Source: Niastella populi (GTDB lineage: Bacteria > Bacteroidota > Bacteroidia > Chitinophagales > Chitinophagaceae). Taken from it: 64,000 nucleotides of DNA. The notes below the pieces were generated by a model that was not told the origin of the DNA, ran no database searches, and saw only the letters and a program-made list of their open reading frames with translations. A program made the position numbers and the translations under genes. This document shows positions 16,401 to 23,771 of this stretch, in pieces. Each line of letters opens with the position of its first letter. Position 1 is the stretch's first letter. Location: NCBI RefSeq assembly GCF_002078015.1, contig NZ_LWBP01000210.1, forward strand, positions 62,001 through 126,000. Direction: 5' to 3'.

Positions 16401-16967
16401 GGTGATACCAGGAAGCGTGATGTGGATGGCAATGGCGTTATCGATCAGAACGATGTGAAGTTCATGGGCGATGCTTCTCCGCATTATACATTCGGAATTA
16501 CCCTTGGCGCCGGCTGGAAGAACATTGACTTCAGCGCATTCCTGCAAGGGGTAGGCGAACAATATATCGAGCGTACCGGTGCGCTGGCCTATCCTTTCTA
16601 CGCAGGGTACACCAACCAGAACACTTCATTCCTCGGAAAAACCTGGACACCTGAAAACCCAGGCGCAAAATATCCAAGGTTAACCGTAAACAAAGTACGT
16701 TCAAAATGGAATTACCTGCACAACGATTTCATGTTGCAGAACAACCGTTATATCCGCATGAAAGCGTTGATAGTAGGTTATACCCTGCCCCAATCACTGA
16801 TCTCGAGAGTGAAGCTGGAAAGAGTAAGGATCTATTTCTCAGGCAACGACCTGTTCGAAATAACCTCTGTAAAAGACGGGTTCGATCCTGAGCAGGGCGC
16901 TGATTCGCAGTTAAACGGTTACCCGTTCATGAGAACCTGGTCGTTCGGTGTTAATCTCGGTTTATAA
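13461..16967 (+). CDS. SusC/RagA-family TonB-linked outer-membrane receptor with STN domain
   Basis: 1168 residues. The start at 13461 is used because a charged N-terminal stretch before the signal helix (about residues 24-45) is common in this group; 13530 is the alternative. An STN domain (about 47-121, VTLSGKDIPLKQVFKEIKKQ) marks receptors that signal to FecR. It is followed by a carboxypeptidase-regulatory-like beta domain (about 155-235), a TonB-box-like EEQVVVGYGTSKK, the plug (ending RAANGVIMVTTKRGK) and a TonB-dependent beta barrel ending in FGVNLGL. It imports oligosaccharides together with SusD. It is encoded after fecR2 and 31 bp before susD. The substrate is predicted from the neighbouring lyases. 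Confidence 0.95.
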   Translation: MYLIHCLHRYLAKIKVGRKELIVMNYLFIFLLFTCFNLSAGVVYSQKVTLSGKDIPLKQVFKEIKKQAGYTFVYREVLLQKAGPVNLNVKNASVPQVLDICFKGQPLSYTIINNNIVVVKEVVFSSPAPPTTSTHTAPTNVVIQNPIKIIAPPIKITGRILAENGQPLANANVAEKGKLNAAITKADGSFVLMVEGPQSVLVISYVGFDDKLVVVGDKTELEIKLTTTQSPMEEQVVVGYGTSKKATVTGALEPVTNKVFESRAVTNPALALQGSTPGLVITRTSTRPGNEALNLQIRGVTSINGGQPLIVIDGIPVANTNAFFTMNPDDIESVNVLKDGMAAIFGSRAANGVIMVTTKRGKGKTRIDYNYNARINTMGIRTPTTSMQNYAALWIEANKQEITPDYWGWQSIENLEKMKAGVEGIYSTSKWGDVFIGNADRFDELFSPRLSQQHGLSISGSTDKTAYRLSAGYADNRAPLATAYDGNKQYNLRLNYDYKLAQKVKLQTGLSYQRDVTSSPSSGMRFELIGYDPPFFPAKNPFGQWYANFNSAGNRNSTAATTDGGRDIRANDLLRIDLKGTAEIYKGLELEGTASFQVNQYRMDNYHLTVPMYTWTGESASEKINPESDIRAETQNTLYQNYTGLLRYTKSFGGHRITAMGGINAEKNDSKGLYAYRTNIGNDGVYDLNVAPADYVEGRGGRNQWGMYSYIGRINYAFRGKYLVEILGRRDGSSRFAPGHKWSNFYDVSAGWVITNEQFLRDLDIVDLNYLKIRGGYGIMGNNVNISEYDYISDIVMGNTVFGSTAGNQTVIRLNRNGLTSVDRTWERVKMMNVGFDLIMYRNRLNARFDYYRKRNDGMMVQVIYPSVLGGDAPQTNNGVLDVHGWEAMAGWRDKIGDFSYNVSVNVSDSRNELVKLYGAATSNPGMVAAKEGYPLNSWFMYHTRGFLKDEKEVDLYYNRYTALAQGEIPAVSNDERLRAGDTRKRDVDGNGVIDQNDVKFMGDASPHYTFGITLGAGWKNIDFSAFLQGVGEQYIERTGALAYPFYAGYTNQNTSFLGKTWTPENPGAKYPRLTVNKVRSKWNYLHNDFMLQNNRYIRMKALIVGYTLPQSLISRVKLERVRIYFSGNDLFEITSVKDGFDPEQGADSQLNGYPFMRTWSFGVNLGL

Positions 16968-16998
16968 TCTAATATCTGAATAGCGAAAAAAACTCTAC

Positions 16999-18795
16999 AT
17001 GAAGAACTTCATTATTCCGGCGGTTATTGGCGCCATGCTTACCGGCGCCGTTTCGTGTCAGAAAAATTTTCTCGATCTGAAGCCCCTCGACAGATTGAAC
17101 GAATCATCCTATTTTACCACCCCGGTGCAGTTTAAATACGCTACCAATGATTTCTATGAGAAAATGATCAGTTGGGAAAAGATCGACGGTAGCAGCATTT
17201 ATGATTTTATGGACTTCGGTTCCGACATTTCGGCAAATGTTAACGAAGGGGTTCAGACCAGTTATGGCCGCGGCGCCATAACTGTGCCCACCGACGATAA
17301 GTACTGGGACAACGCCTATGCATATATCCGCGCTATCAATATCGTTTTACAAAAGGCGGAAAACTATTCCGGTAAAAAAGAGGAGATAAAACAATACATA
17401 GCCGCCTCAAAATTTTTCAGGGCCTGGCATTATTTCTTCCTGTTGAAACGCTTTGGCGGCGTGCCGTTGATCACAACCGTGCCCGATATTGAAGGCGCGG
17501 AATTGTCGGCCCCCCGTAACAGCCGTTACCAGGTTGTTGACCACATCCTGGCCGACCTGAACGAAGCCATCGAAGGCCTTCCAACTGAACAGGCAATTCC
17601 TACAACGGAAAAAGGCCATGTAAGCAAATGGGCCGCCGAAGCATTTAAAGCACGCGTATTGTTATACGAAGCAACCTGGCGTAAATACACAGGGACATCA
17701 ACCGATTTCAAAGGGTCTGAAGGCCCCGCCGGTGATCAGGTAAACCAGTTCCTGACAGAAGCGATCGCCCGGGCAAAAAATGTGATTACGAAAGGCGGTT
17801 ATAAATTATGGAACTACAACAGTTCGTTAGGCAACCGTAGCTCTTATTACCTGTTCTGTATCGATGGTACCGGTTCAAACCCTTCAGGGCTCGATAAAAC
17901 TTCCAACAACGAGTTTATCCTGAAAAGCATGTACGATCTGAACCTGCGTCCCGGCGGCATCAACCTTTCACGAACCATGCAAACCTACCAGTTGCCTAAC
18001 CGCAAGATGATGGATATGTATGTGTGTACCGACGGGTTGCCCATTCATAAATCATCGATGTTCCTCGGTTATGACGAGGTATCGAAAGAATACCAGAACA
18101 GGGATTATCGTTTGTTAGGTCATGTACTTGGCGGATCGGCAGGCATCCCGGCAAAAGGATCTGTCAAACTCGACGGAAAACTGGGTTATACCAATTATAA
18201 ATTTGCCGCCTACAGGTATCCAACATACCGTGCCGATAACCAGGAGTCGCAGGACTATCCACAGATACGCCTGGCCGAAGTATACCTGATCCTTGCTGAA
18301 GCACTGTATGAAAAGGATGGCGCCATCAGCGATGCAGACCTCAATAGTACGATCAACCTGTTAAGGGCAAGAGCCGGTGTGGCCCCGCTTACCAATGCGC
18401 TGGTAAGCACCAATGGCCTCGACATGCTGGAAGAGATCAGGAGAGAGAGAACGGTTGAACTGTTCGGCGAATGCACCCGCTTCGATGATCTGAAACGCTG
18501 GGGCATTGCAGAGTACAGCCTGAACCAGCATATCTGCGGTATGGTGGTAGGCGATGCTTCTTACCCCACTGAATTCAGGGATGCTGCCGGCAACGCTACC
18601 GCGCTGTACATTCCCCGCAACTATGAAAAAGGCGGTGTTAGTGAAACGGTGGTAAATACGCCCGCGGGCGATGTGAAGGCGATCCTCATAGATGCATCAG
18701 CCAACCGGAATTTCAAAAGAAAACATTATTTATACCCGTTGCCATTGCGTCAGATCCGGTTGAACCCCAACCTGGTTCAGAACAATGAATACTAA
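16999..18795 (+). CDS. SusD/RagB-family nutrient-binding outer-membrane lipoprotein
   Basis: 598 residues with a lipoprotein signal (lipobox ending at C20, TGAVSC). The N-terminal KNFLDLKPLDRLNESSYF and the KFFRAWHYFFLLKRFGGVPL helix are hallmark SusD features. The C-terminal part has LNLLRARAG-like and EEIRRERTVELFGE motifs. SusD lids the SusC barrel and captures glycans on the cell surface. It follows susC with a 31-bp gap, so the two are co-transcribed. The length is in the normal range for RagB/SusD proteins. Confidence 0.95.
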   Translation: MKNFIIPAVIGAMLTGAVSCQKNFLDLKPLDRLNESSYFTTPVQFKYATNDFYEKMISWEKIDGSSIYDFMDFGSDISANVNEGVQTSYGRGAITVPTDDKYWDNAYAYIRAINIVLQKAENYSGKKEEIKQYIAASKFFRAWHYFFLLKRFGGVPLITTVPDIEGAELSAPRNSRYQVVDHILADLNEAIEGLPTEQAIPTTEKGHVSKWAAEAFKARVLLYEATWRKYTGTSTDFKGSEGPAGDQVNQFLTEAIARAKNVITKGGYKLWNYNSSLGNRSSYYLFCIDGTGSNPSGLDKTSNNEFILKSMYDLNLRPGGINLSRTMQTYQLPNRKMMDMYVCTDGLPIHKSSMFLGYDEVSKEYQNRDYRLLGHVLGGSAGIPAKGSVKLDGKLGYTNYKFAAYRYPTYRADNQESQDYPQIRLAEVYLILAEALYEKDGAISDADLNSTINLLRARAGVAPLTNALVSTNGLDMLEEIRRERTVELFGECTRFDDLKRWGIAEYSLNQHICGMVVGDASYPTEFRDAAGNATALYIPRNYEKGGVSETVVNTPAGDVKAILIDASANRNFKRKHYLYPLPLRQIRLNPNLVQNNEY

Positions 18796-18801
18796 GTAAC
18801 A

Positions 18802-18894
18802 GGCAATAGGCAATTGACAGAGAGAGGAGCAAATAACAATTTGTGCTCCTATCCAATCGGGAGATAGCAAATTGACTGTCGATTGTCTATTGCC
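18802..18894 (+). repeat. Long imperfect stem-loop after susD
   Basis: GGCAATAGGCAATTGACAG (18802-18820) is repeated in inverse orientation at 18876-18894 with 17 of 19 bases matching. A second hairpin, AGGAGCA/TGCTCCT (18825-18831/18844-18850), lies inside. It has no T-run, so it may stabilise or partly terminate the susCD message rather than end it. Confidence 0.6.
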
Positions 18895-18935
18895 GTTTAT
18901 GATTACCATTTGAGCATCTGTTTAAATCCATATAT

Positions 18936-20276
18936 ATGAAGTTTCCAGTAAAAAATATTCAGTTCATTACAGCCATACTTGCTGTGGCTGCAGCTTATGT
19001 GGGTTGCACCAAGGGCCCCGATATTAAGTCATATTCTTACCCTGCACCGGAACCGAAAGCGATATTCCCCGATGCGGGTTATGCCGGTTATGCCGATGTA
19101 ACCATCACCGGCGCCCGGTTTGGCGATTATAAACAGGCCGTTAAAGTATTTTTTGGCGGTATTCAGGCCGATACCATCCTCAGCTGTGAAGATGAAAAGA
19201 TCGTTGCAAGAGTACCGGCCGATGCCGTTTCCGGTAAAGTAAGTTTGCATGTTTGGACGCACTCGATAGACTCTGTCGCCAGTTTTAAAGTAATGCCCAA
19301 CCCGGTAATTACTTCAGTGAGCGAGTCTGCCGGTGTACCGGGTGATGTGATCCTGATCTCAGGCGCCCATTTCGGTACCGATGCTACCAAAGTGAACGTT
19401 AACTTCAATAATACACCAGCTACCGTTAATTCAGTTGAAGATTCATTGGTTAGTGTTACAGTACCTGCCGGTTTTGTGCCCGGCAAGCTGCACGTTACCA
19501 TAAATAATTTCAATATAACCGGGCCCGATTTTGGAATTCTTGTCGCTACTCCAACACCTGTTTATGCGCTGGATTTTGAAAGCGACCTGGTCGACAAAAT
19601 AAGCGGTGTTGCAGCCACCTATAATAAGGGTACGGCAGCGGATCTTACTTACGAAGAAGGAAAACGTGGCATGGCAGTGCGATTCCCCGGTTTTACACCC
19701 ACTTCATGGAACAGCTCGGGCTCTGTTTCAATACCTGCGACAGTATTCCGGCAAAGAGACTTCTCCGTTACCTGTTGGGTAAAATGGGATGCGGGTAGAA
19801 ACATTTATCCCGACCCCATCTTTGAATTTGGTGAAGCCCGCGGCACACGGTTTTGCTTTTTAAACAGAATGGGTTCCGGAACAAATAACTGGAATGGTAC
19901 ACAACAAAAAATAGTGACACGTTTCCTGTTAGAGAAAAAAGTAAGGAATCCGGGAACTGGTGCAACCGAAAACTACGAAGATTATTTAGGCGGTTCCAAT
20001 GTAGTGCCGCCAACCGTATGGAAACACGTGGCCATCGTATATTCTTTCACTAATCAGTTTATGAAGATCTATATGGATGGCGTTGAGATCGGGTCGAAAA
20101 ACCTTTCAAGAAACGACGCAGATCCTTTCCTGATGACCATTAACAATGCCCGTATTGGTGGTTATGCATACGGTTCTGGTACCGAAACAAACTATGCCGG
20201 CTTAATGGATAATTTCCGTGTATATAACCAGGCATTGAGCGGAGACCAGATCTATACTGACTTTTATAAAAAATAG
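18936..20276 (+). CDS. Surface lipoprotein with IPT/TIG repeats and a LamG-like domain
   Basis: 446 residues, lipoprotein signal ending at C24 (AAYVGC). Two immunoglobulin-like IPT/TIG domains occupy about 35-205 (ITGARFGDYKQAVKVFFGG and ISGAHFGTDATKVNVNFNN). From about 208 to the end there is a concanavalin-like LamG fold (ALDFESDLVDKISG, DFSVTCWVKWDAG, ending DNFRVYNQALSGDQIY). Its position after susD is that of SusE/SusF-like surface glycan-binding proteins, so polysaccharide binding at the cell surface is the likely role. The order susC, susD, TIG/LamG protein, lyase looks like one transcription unit. Confidence 0.87.
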   Translation: MKFPVKNIQFITAILAVAAAYVGCTKGPDIKSYSYPAPEPKAIFPDAGYAGYADVTITGARFGDYKQAVKVFFGGIQADTILSCEDEKIVARVPADAVSGKVSLHVWTHSIDSVASFKVMPNPVITSVSESAGVPGDVILISGAHFGTDATKVNVNFNNTPATVNSVEDSLVSVTVPAGFVPGKLHVTINNFNITGPDFGILVATPTPVYALDFESDLVDKISGVAATYNKGTAADLTYEEGKRGMAVRFPGFTPTSWNSSGSVSIPATVFRQRDFSVTCWVKWDAGRNIYPDPIFEFGEARGTRFCFLNRMGSGTNNWNGTQQKIVTRFLLEKKVRNPGTGATENYEDYLGGSNVVPPTVWKHVAIVYSFTNQFMKIYMDGVEIGSKNLSRNDADPFLMTINNARIGGYAYGSGTETNYAGLMDNFRVYNQALSGDQIYTDFYKK

Positions 20277-20311
20277 GAACGTACACCAATATTCAAAAGC
20301 TCCAAATTACT

Positions 20312-21595
20312 ATGAAACGAATCGCAGGTTTTTCTATACTGGCCATCGTATTGAGCGTATCGGCCATATACTGCTCGAAGAAAGGCGGTGAAGAATATGA
20401 TGAATTATATGATACCACTGGCATAGTGGGCGCCGTAAAATATATTGATACGCTGGCTGCTGGTAATGCGTTGAAACATCCCGGCGGATTGAATGTGAAG
20501 GAAGATTTTGACCGTATCAAAGCGGCGCTGCTTGCAAATAATACAGACATCATTGCCGGTTACAATAAACTGATAGCTAATTCGCATGCTCAGCTTTCTT
20601 ATTCGCCCAACCCGGTTGAAAAACTGGTGCGCGGCGGAAAAAGCCGCGAAGAGCCCGATGCCGATAACTATTCGCGCGCTTTCAATGACGTAGCGGCCGC
20701 TTACCAGTTAGGGCTTCGCTGGAAGATCGAAGGCAATGATGCATATGCCGGGAAGGCCATTCAGATCCTCAACGCCTGGGCTGCCACCTGTAAAAAATTG
20801 AGCGGCGACCCCAACGTATTCCTGGCTGCCGGTTTCTACGGTTACCAGTTTGCACTGGCCGGTGAACTGTTGCGCGATTATGCCAACTGGAAGCCGGAGG
20901 ATTTCAAAAAATACCAGCAATGGATGCTGGATGTTTTTTATCCCAAGAACCATTCATTCCTTACAACACATAATGGTGCGTGTATCGATCACTACTGGGC
21001 TAACTGGGATTTAGGTAATATAGCTTCAGTGATGGCCATCGGAATTTTAACCGATAACCGTACCCTGTACAATGAAGCGGTGAATTATTTTCAACGCGGC
21101 GCCGGTAACGGAAATATCAGGAAGGCGATCTATTACGTGCATAAAGACCAGGGCCTGGCGCAATTGCAGGAAAGCGGCCGCGACCAGGGACACGCTACAC
21201 TGGTAATGGCTATGTTAGGCACCATCTGCGAAATAGCCTGGCACCAGGGCGATGATTTTTATGGCTTTGGTGATAATATGGTTTTAAAAGCATCGGAGTA
21301 TAATGCCAAATACAATATTGCCCGTGAAGATGTTCCCTGGAAAGAGTATGCATACAAAGATTGTGATACTACAATAATGCATACCGCGCCAAGCGAAGAA
21401 GAAAGAGGCGATCTCAGGCCCATCTATACCATGATCTATAACCACTATGTGAAGCGCAAAGGTATTCCGGCTGCTCCTTATACCCTCATAGCTGTAAACA
21501 GGAGTTTTCCTGAAGGCGGCGGCGGCGATTACGGTTCAAACAGCGGTGGTTTCGATCAGCTTGGTTTCGGCACCCTGTTATATACAAGACCATAA
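20312..21595 (+). CDS. Alginate-lyase-like polysaccharide lyase lipoprotein
   Basis: 427 residues with a probable lipoprotein signal (SAIYC, C21). The fold is that of the alginate lyase domain (PF05426), an alpha-toroid. Recognisable segments are NAWAATCKKLSGDPNVFLAA, NGACIDHYWANWDLGNIA and ESGRDQGHATLVMAMLGTI. The last carries RDQGHA, matching RDQSHT in the giant protein at 5508. The closest family I recall is PL38-type mannuronan or glucuronan lyase, but that subfamily call is tentative. It would cleave oligo-uronates in the periplasm or at the outer membrane as the last gene of the locus. A degenerate repeat region follows it. Confidence 0.82.
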   Translation: MKRIAGFSILAIVLSVSAIYCSKKGGEEYDELYDTTGIVGAVKYIDTLAAGNALKHPGGLNVKEDFDRIKAALLANNTDIIAGYNKLIANSHAQLSYSPNPVEKLVRGGKSREEPDADNYSRAFNDVAAAYQLGLRWKIEGNDAYAGKAIQILNAWAATCKKLSGDPNVFLAAGFYGYQFALAGELLRDYANWKPEDFKKYQQWMLDVFYPKNHSFLTTHNGACIDHYWANWDLGNIASVMAIGILTDNRTLYNEAVNYFQRGAGNGNIRKAIYYVHKDQGLAQLQESGRDQGHATLVMAMLGTICEIAWHQGDDFYGFGDNMVLKASEYNAKYNIAREDVPWKEYAYKDCDTTIMHTAPSEEERGDLRPIYTMIYNHYVKRKGIPAAPYTLIAVNRSFPEGGGGDYGSNSGGFDQLGFGTLLYTRP

Positions 21596-21607
21596 TTTAT
21601 TAATAAG

Positions 21608-21742
21608 ATCCAATATCCAAACCGGTGTTGCCACACTTTCAATGTGTGGCGCACCGGCAAAAAATCAATATCCAATATCCGAAATCCAGTATCCTGAATC
21701 CAGTATCCGGTCCGGTATCCTGAAAAACCAAGATCCAATATC
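21608..21742. repeat. Iterated-word array (ATCCARTATCC) with embedded palindrome
   Basis: ATCCAATATCC or ATCCAGTATCC occurs at about 21608, 21668, 21684, 21698 and 21732. Between the first two units lies a hairpin CCGGTG-GCCACAC/GTGTGGC-CACCGG (21622-21657) with a TTTCAA-type loop. Confidence 0.7.
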
Positions 21743-21806
21743 CCGTCCCCTTTACATTTTTTTGTTCCCGATGTAAGTCAGGAGACACGGGAACCAGAAA
21801 CTCCGG

Positions 21807-21838
21807 AAGGCCTCCCGATAATTTCGGGGGGCTTTTTT
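21807..21838 (+). terminator. Rho-independent terminator of the polysaccharide locus
   Basis: CCTCCCGA (21811-21818) pairs with TCGGGGGG (21824-21831), extended by flanking A/G pairs and followed by CTTTTTTTAT. From here to 22081 no gene is seen apart from a palindrome at 22041. Confidence 0.8.
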
Positions 21839-22040
21839 TATCGTGTCACGGTTTCTTCACAGGGATATGGTTAAAGCAATATTTAAAATTTATTAGAATG
21901 ATATTAGAAATTCATTAGTGTTAAATGCTCAACTGATCAGCAGGTAATTTTACATCACAATTTTGCATATACTTAACCACAATAAAAAAATAATGAATAA
22001 TAAGGATTGATTGCAACCGTTTTAATGATAAATCAATCTG

Positions 22041-22052
22041 TAACTATAGTTA
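22041..22052. promoter_or_regulatory. Perfect palindrome TAACTATAGTTA, possible operator
   Basis: A 12-bp perfect dyad 30 bp before the first small gene of the efflux region. A repressor site is possible; nothing else supports it. Confidence 0.3.
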
Positions 22053-22081
22053 GTGTGTACAGTTCATCCTGAAAATAAATC

Positions 22082-22453
22082 GTGATTGTGATCAAGAAAT
22101 ACTTTCTTCAATTCATCGTTTATTTATTGTTCGGCCTTCTGGCGATGGCCGATCCGGGTCTGCGTACGCAATGGCATGCAGGATACAACACATTATTTGC
22201 CAACACCCCGGGTGGTCATAATTTTGTATCCGGTGATGATGAGCAGGTTAATTGTACTTATGACACCCGCAAGAAGCAATCGTTTCTACGGTTACGATTC
22301 CGTGCAGAAACATTATTCCGCAACAGCTACAATGATATAGGCAAACCGGTTAGTACTATCGATCCCGCAAAATTACCGGTATCGTATGCCAGGAAATGTG
22401 CCCATCTTCCCCCCTTTTATTATCTCTTTCTTTTCAGGCTTACTCCATTCTGA
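22082..22453 (+). CDS. Small secreted protein of unknown function before efflux operon 1
   Basis: 123 residues from a GTG start at 22082. A hydrophobic N-terminal segment (YFLQFIVYLLFGLLAMA) looks like a signal peptide. The rest has no recognised domain and ends in an aromatic tail, PPFYYLFLFRLTPF. It is followed 123 bp later by the efflux adaptor gene. A second small secreted-protein gene stands in the same position before efflux operon 2, so a link with the pumps (periplasmic sensor or accessory protein) is conceivable. This is inference from position only. Confidence 0.5.
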   Translation: MIVIKKYFLQFIVYLLFGLLAMADPGLRTQWHAGYNTLFANTPGGHNFVSGDDEQVNCTYDTRKKQSFLRLRFRAETLFRNSYNDIGKPVSTIDPAKLPVSYARKCAHLPPFYYLFLFRLTPF

Positions 22454-22576
22454 CCCTTGTAATACCGTTTCTTTCTCTGCTTGCGATAATGATAATTATA
22501 ACAGGAAATTGCTTGCTCCAAAAACAGGTTTGGCAGGGAAATATTTGCTTATCCCTTCCTATTAAATATTAAATAA

Positions 22577-23704
22577 ATGTATAAAGAGATGAAAGCTTTA
22601 GCAGCCTTGAATATTTTGTCGATAGTCTGGTTAACAGGATGTGCCGTAAAAGGAAATACAGAAAAGAAAAATGCAGATGTGGAAGTGCCTGTATTTGAAT
22701 TGAAAAGCAGGGATACTACGCTTAACCGCTCGTATGTGGCAAATATCAATGCCCGTCAGAACGTTGAGTTGAGGGCAAAAGCCTCTGGTTTCCTCGAAGA
22801 CATACTGGTTGATGAAGGCCAGATTGTAAGGAAAGGCCAGTTGATGTTCCGCCTCAACGATGCCGAGTTCAAGGTGCAGGTAACTGAAGCAAAGGCCGCA
22901 TTGGCCAGTGCAGTGGCAGAAGTGAAAAGCGCTGAAGTGGAATTGCGCCGGGTACAGTCGCTTGTAGATAAAAAGATCGTGACAGGCACTGAACTGGAAC
23001 TGGCAAATGCAAAGCTGGCTGCTGCAAAAGCAAAGGTTGACGAAGCCCGCGCAAGGGAAGAAAAAGCAAACATCAGTTTATCTTATACAGCTATACGGGC
23101 GCCGTTCGATGGCATCATCGACCGCATACCGCATAAATTAGGAAGCCTTGTTAATGAAGGAACTCTGTTGACCACCGTGTCGGACAATAAAGCCATGCAC
23201 GTATATTTTAAAGTGTCTGAACAGGAATATCTGAGTTATGTAAATAATAAGAAAGCCAGAGACGCCAAACAACCCGCCACGTTGGTGCTGGCCGACGGAA
23301 CTACCTACAAACATCGCGGCAGAATTGAAACGATGGAAGGCGAGTTCGACAAGGAAACCGGCTCTATCGCATTCCGCGCAGCATTTCCCAATCCATCGGG
23401 TGTACTTAAGCATGGCGCCAGCGGAAACATCGTACTTACAACGCCCATTTCAAATGCCCTCATCATACCATCGAGATGTGTGCTGGAGATCCAGGACCGT
23501 AATTATGTATTTGTTGTAGACGAAGAACAGAAAGTAAGCATGAAAAGTTTTATGCCCGAAGCCCGCATCGATGATTTCATTTTGGTGAAATCGGGTCTCG
23601 ATGAAGGCGATCGCATTGTATATGAAGGCGTACAAAATATAAAAGAAGGCAGTCCGGTTAAACCCCGTATGTTAAGTAGTGAAAGCGTTTTGACTGCAGA
23701 CTGA
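22577..23704 (+). CDS. RND efflux periplasmic adaptor lipoprotein, operon 1
   Basis: 375 residues. A lipoprotein signal ends in LTGC (start could be the ATG at 22589). The order is lipoyl half-motif (VELRAKASGFLEDILVDEGQ), a long alpha-hairpin rich in Ala/Lys/Glu (about 95-150), a second lipoyl half (SYTAIRAPFDGIIDRIPHKL), a beta-barrel domain and a membrane-proximal domain (IIPSRCVLEIQDRNYVFVVD). This is the AcrA/MexA membrane-fusion protein plan. It links the inner-membrane pump at 23772 to the outer-membrane factor at 27026. The substrate is unknown. Confidence 0.93.
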   Translation: MYKEMKALAALNILSIVWLTGCAVKGNTEKKNADVEVPVFELKSRDTTLNRSYVANINARQNVELRAKASGFLEDILVDEGQIVRKGQLMFRLNDAEFKVQVTEAKAALASAVAEVKSAEVELRRVQSLVDKKIVTGTELELANAKLAAAKAKVDEARAREEKANISLSYTAIRAPFDGIIDRIPHKLGSLVNEGTLLTTVSDNKAMHVYFKVSEQEYLSYVNNKKARDAKQPATLVLADGTTYKHRGRIETMEGEFDKETGSIAFRAAFPNPSGVLKHGASGNIVLTTPISNALIIPSRCVLEIQDRNYVFVVDEEQKVSMKSFMPEARIDDFILVKSGLDEGDRIVYEGVQNIKEGSPVKPRMLSSESVLTAD

Positions 23705-23771
23705 TTGTTGCGAAAAGCAATCTGATCCTTATTTAACAACAATTAAAAAGCAGTAAAAAAAACCGGATAGC

